A stretch of 64,000 bases of DNA. Source: Myxococcales bacterium. GTDB taxonomy: Bacteria > Myxococcota > UBA796 > SXON01. The notes under the pieces were generated by a model that worked only from the letters and a program-made list of their open reading frames with translations, was not told the origin of the DNA and did no database searches. How positions within the stretch are numbered: the first letter of the stretch is position 1; the number at the start of each line of letters is the position of its first letter. The stretch spans positions 6,304 through 70,303 of the forward strand of contig SHYX01000024.1 in the NCBI GenBank assembly GCA_009692585.1. The letters are read 5' to 3'. The position numbers and the translations under genes were made by a program. Of this stretch, positions 62,232-64,000 are shown in pieces.

Positions 62232-64000
62232 ATGCGCATTCCGCTCTTCGTGGTGTTTGTCGTCGGCTGCGGTTCCCCCACGGAGGGCAAGCCGGCGGGG
62301 ACCGATACCGCCGAAGGCGTGGACCAGAGCGGGTGTGGTGAACCGGGCACACCGGAGCGATGCGACGGCATCGACAACGACTGCGACGGTTTCGTCGACG
62401 AGGACCTCACCGCGACGTTCTGGATCGATGCGGACGCGGACGGTTTCGGGGACGCCGGCGGGCCGGTCGACGCCTGTGAGCAACCCGAGGGCTATGTCAA
62501 CAACGCCGACGATTGCGACGACGCGGACCGCGGCCGCTTCCCTGGCAACGACGAGACCTGCAACGGGCTCGACGACGACTGTGACGGGGACGTCGACGAG
62601 GACGCGGTCGATGCGGTGCTTGTCTACGACGACGGCGACGCCGACGGGTACGGCGATGTGGCGCGGGCCAGGCTGGTCTGCGGCATGCCCGAGGGCACCA
62701 CCGCCGACGCCACCGACTGCGACGATGGCAACCCCTTCATCCACCCCGATGGGGTGGAGATGTGCAACGGCGTCGACGACGACTGCGATGCGGAGATCGA
62801 TGAAGATGACGCTGCCGACGCGGCGATCTGGTACCTCGACGGCGACGCCGATGGGTGGGGGGTTCCGGACGCCACCCTCACGTCCTGCGACCAACCGGCC
62901 GGGTATGTCACGACCGACACTGACTGCGATGACGCCGACGCCCGCTTCCATCCTGGTGCCGCCGAGACGGACTGCACCGATCCGTTGGACTACAACTGCG
63001 ATGGATCTACCGGCTACGCCGACGTTGACGGCGACGGGTGGGCCGCGTGCGCCGAATGTGATGACGCCAACGCTTCGGCCAACCCGGCCCAGGTCGAGGT
63101 GTGTGACGGCGCCGACAATGACTGCGACGGCACCATCGATGAAGGCGACGCGGCCGACGCCAGTGTGTGGTACGCCGACGTCGACGCCGACGGTTACGGT
63201 GACCGCGCTTCCTCCACCCCAGCGTGCGACGCCCCGTCCGGCTTCGTTTCGGACGACACCGACTGTGATGACGCCGTCGCGGCGGTGAATCCCGGCGCCA
63301 TCGAGATGTGCAACACGATCGACGACGACTGCGACGGCGTGACCGACGAGGACGATGCCAGCGATGCGACCGTCTGGTACGCGGACTCCGACGGCGACGG
63401 ATACGGCGACCCCGCCGTCGCTGACACCGCCTGCGATGCGCCTGCCGACTACGTTGCGGACGCCACCGACTGCGACGACGGCCGACGCCTCACCCACCCC
63501 GGGGCCACCGAATATTGCAACACCGATGACGACGACTGCGACGGCGTCGTCGACGATTCTGCCATCGACGCGCGCACCTACTGGGTTGACGCCGACGGGG
63601 ACGGCTACGGCGACGCTAGCGTCTCCCTGGACGCGTGCTCGACGCCTGCGGGCTACGTTCGCGACGACGACGACTGCGACGACACCGACGCGGCGATCAA
63701 CCCGGGGGCGGCGGAGATCTGCAACCTCGTTGACGACGACTGCGACGGGAGCGTGGACGACGGCGCCACCCTGACCACGTGGTACGAGGACGCCGACGCG
63801 GACGGCTACGGCGACGCATCGGTCAGTACCGCCGATTGCGACGCGCCCGCGGGGTACGTGGCGGATGACACCGACTGCGACGATGCCGACGACAGCGTCA
63901 ACCCGGGCGAGGCCGACGTGTGCGACACCCTCGACAACGACTGTGACGGGTCCAAGGACAACGACGGCCTGTGCCCTTGCGATGTGGAGGAGTACCTCGG
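62232..64000 (+). CDS. Long Asp-repeat lipoprotein (3' end beyond window)
   Basis: At least 589 codons are open to the window edge. The ATG at 62232 begins a type II signal (VVFVVGC, Cys13), three bases after the preceding lipoprotein's stop. At least nine MopE-type units follow with the period DADGDGYGD ... CDAPAGYV ... DCDD ... NPGA ... DDCDG ... DE. These include the variant unit seen elsewhere (DCTDPLDYNCDGSTGYADVDGDGWAACAECDD). The protein has no other domain yet visible. It should be a Ca2+-stabilised rod on the cell surface. Together with the preceding gene it looks like a duplicated pair. Confidence 0.9.
   Translation, partial: MRIPLFVVFVVGCGSPTEGKPAGTDTAEGVDQSGCGEPGTPERCDGIDNDCDGFVDEDLTATFWIDADADGFGDAGGPVDACEQPEGYVNNADDCDDADRGRFPGNDETCNGLDDDCDGDVDEDAVDAVLVYDDGDADGYGDVARARLVCGMPEGTTADATDCDDGNPFIHPDGVEMCNGVDDDCDAEIDEDDAADAAIWYLDGDADGWGVPDATLTSCDQPAGYVTTDTDCDDADARFHPGAAETDCTDPLDYNCDGSTGYADVDGDGWAACAECDDANASANPAQVEVCDGADNDCDGTIDEGDAADASVWYADVDADGYGDRASSTPACDAPSGFVSDDTDCDDAVAAVNPGAIEMCNTIDDDCDGVTDEDDASDATVWYADSDGDGYGDPAVADTACDAPADYVADATDCDDGRRLTHPGATEYCNTDDDDCDGVVDDSAIDARTYWVDADGDGYGDASVSLDACSTPAGYVRDDDDCDDTDAAINPGAAEICNLVDDDCDGSVDDGATLTTWYEDADADGYGDASVSTADCDAPAGYVADDTDCDDADDSVNPGEADVCDTLDNDCDGSKDNDGLCPCDVEEYL

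Overview
The window is high-GC DNA with dense, often translationally coupled genes on both strands. It most likely comes from a member of the Myxococcota (delta-proteobacterial lineage). The evidence is a cluster of lipoproteins built from calcium/metal-binding aspartate repeats (MopE-type DxDxDG ... DNDCDG units), FG-GAP/VCBS propeller proteins, and one C-terminus that fits the MYXO-CTERM sorting signal (a Cys, a hydrophobic helix and an Arg-rich tail). No rRNA, tRNA, CRISPR array or intact insertion sequence was found. This assignment is an inference from gene content; no marker phylogeny was possible.

Layout. (1) 1-8302: a cell-wall/signalling operon. It holds the tail of an unknown membrane protein, a natural fusion of a SEDS glycosyltransferase (RodA/FtsW) with a class B penicillin-binding protein, a membrane protein kinase homologue with a degenerate N-lobe, and a histidine kinase/OmpR-type response regulator pair. 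All are joined by stop/start overlaps. (2) 8311-15286: an aspartate-repeat beta-helix lipoprotein, a frameshifted FAD-oxidoreductase remnant, small lipoproteins, a condensation/acyltransferase-like enzyme, a YhhN-type lysoplasmalogenase-like protein, a glutaredoxin, and a protein with a DUF2325-like C-terminus. (3) 15290-20968: acyl-CoA dehydrogenase, Sua5-type tRNA threonylcarbamoyl-adenylate synthase, PrxQ peroxiredoxin, an OPT-family transporter and MoaA. (4) 20986-23595: a three-gene extracytoplasmic flavinylation unit (FMN-binding protein, membrane protein, ApbE) diverging from a beta-barrel protein gene. (5) 23651-27517: central metabolism, gltA-sucC-sucD-ndk. (6) 27566-36709: a degenerate signal-peptidase-like protein coupled to an FG-GAP lipoprotein, an isocitrate/isopropylmalate-type dehydrogenase, a fatty-acid desaturase with a visible promoter and hairpin, a WecG/TagA glycosyltransferase coupled to an IPT/TIG lipoprotein, and small lipoproteins. 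(7) 36928-40817: a B12-binding radical SAM enzyme coupled to a HEAT-repeat protein, then surE, dedA and apt. (8) 40821-47162: a Lol-like lipoprotein export unit (barrel protein, ABC ATPase, two FtsX-type permeases, lipoprotein-sorting protein), then an ECF sigma factor with a cupin anti-sigma. (9) 47159-57157: large surface lipoproteins, a pentaheme cytochrome, an arylsulfotransferase-like lipoprotein and a DUF4442 protein. (10) 57229-64000: a second B12 radical SAM enzyme, a frameshifted metallo-beta-lactamase-fold gene, a decayed 1.1-kb island with 51-bp repeats and gene remnants, a solitary DNA methyltransferase, and two more aspartate-repeat lipoproteins, the last running off the window.

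How the parts relate. The most distinctive unit is the first operon. Peptidoglycan polymerase and transpeptidase are on one polypeptide, and it is co-expressed with a kinase homologue and a two-component system that could regulate it. Elsewhere, much of the accessory coding capacity makes secreted, Ca2+-binding surface lipoproteins. The Lol-like export unit, the degenerate signal-peptidase homologue and the flavinylation trio are consistent with a cell that invests heavily in its envelope. Several gene remnants with single-base frameshifts show ongoing decay between otherwise tightly packed operons.
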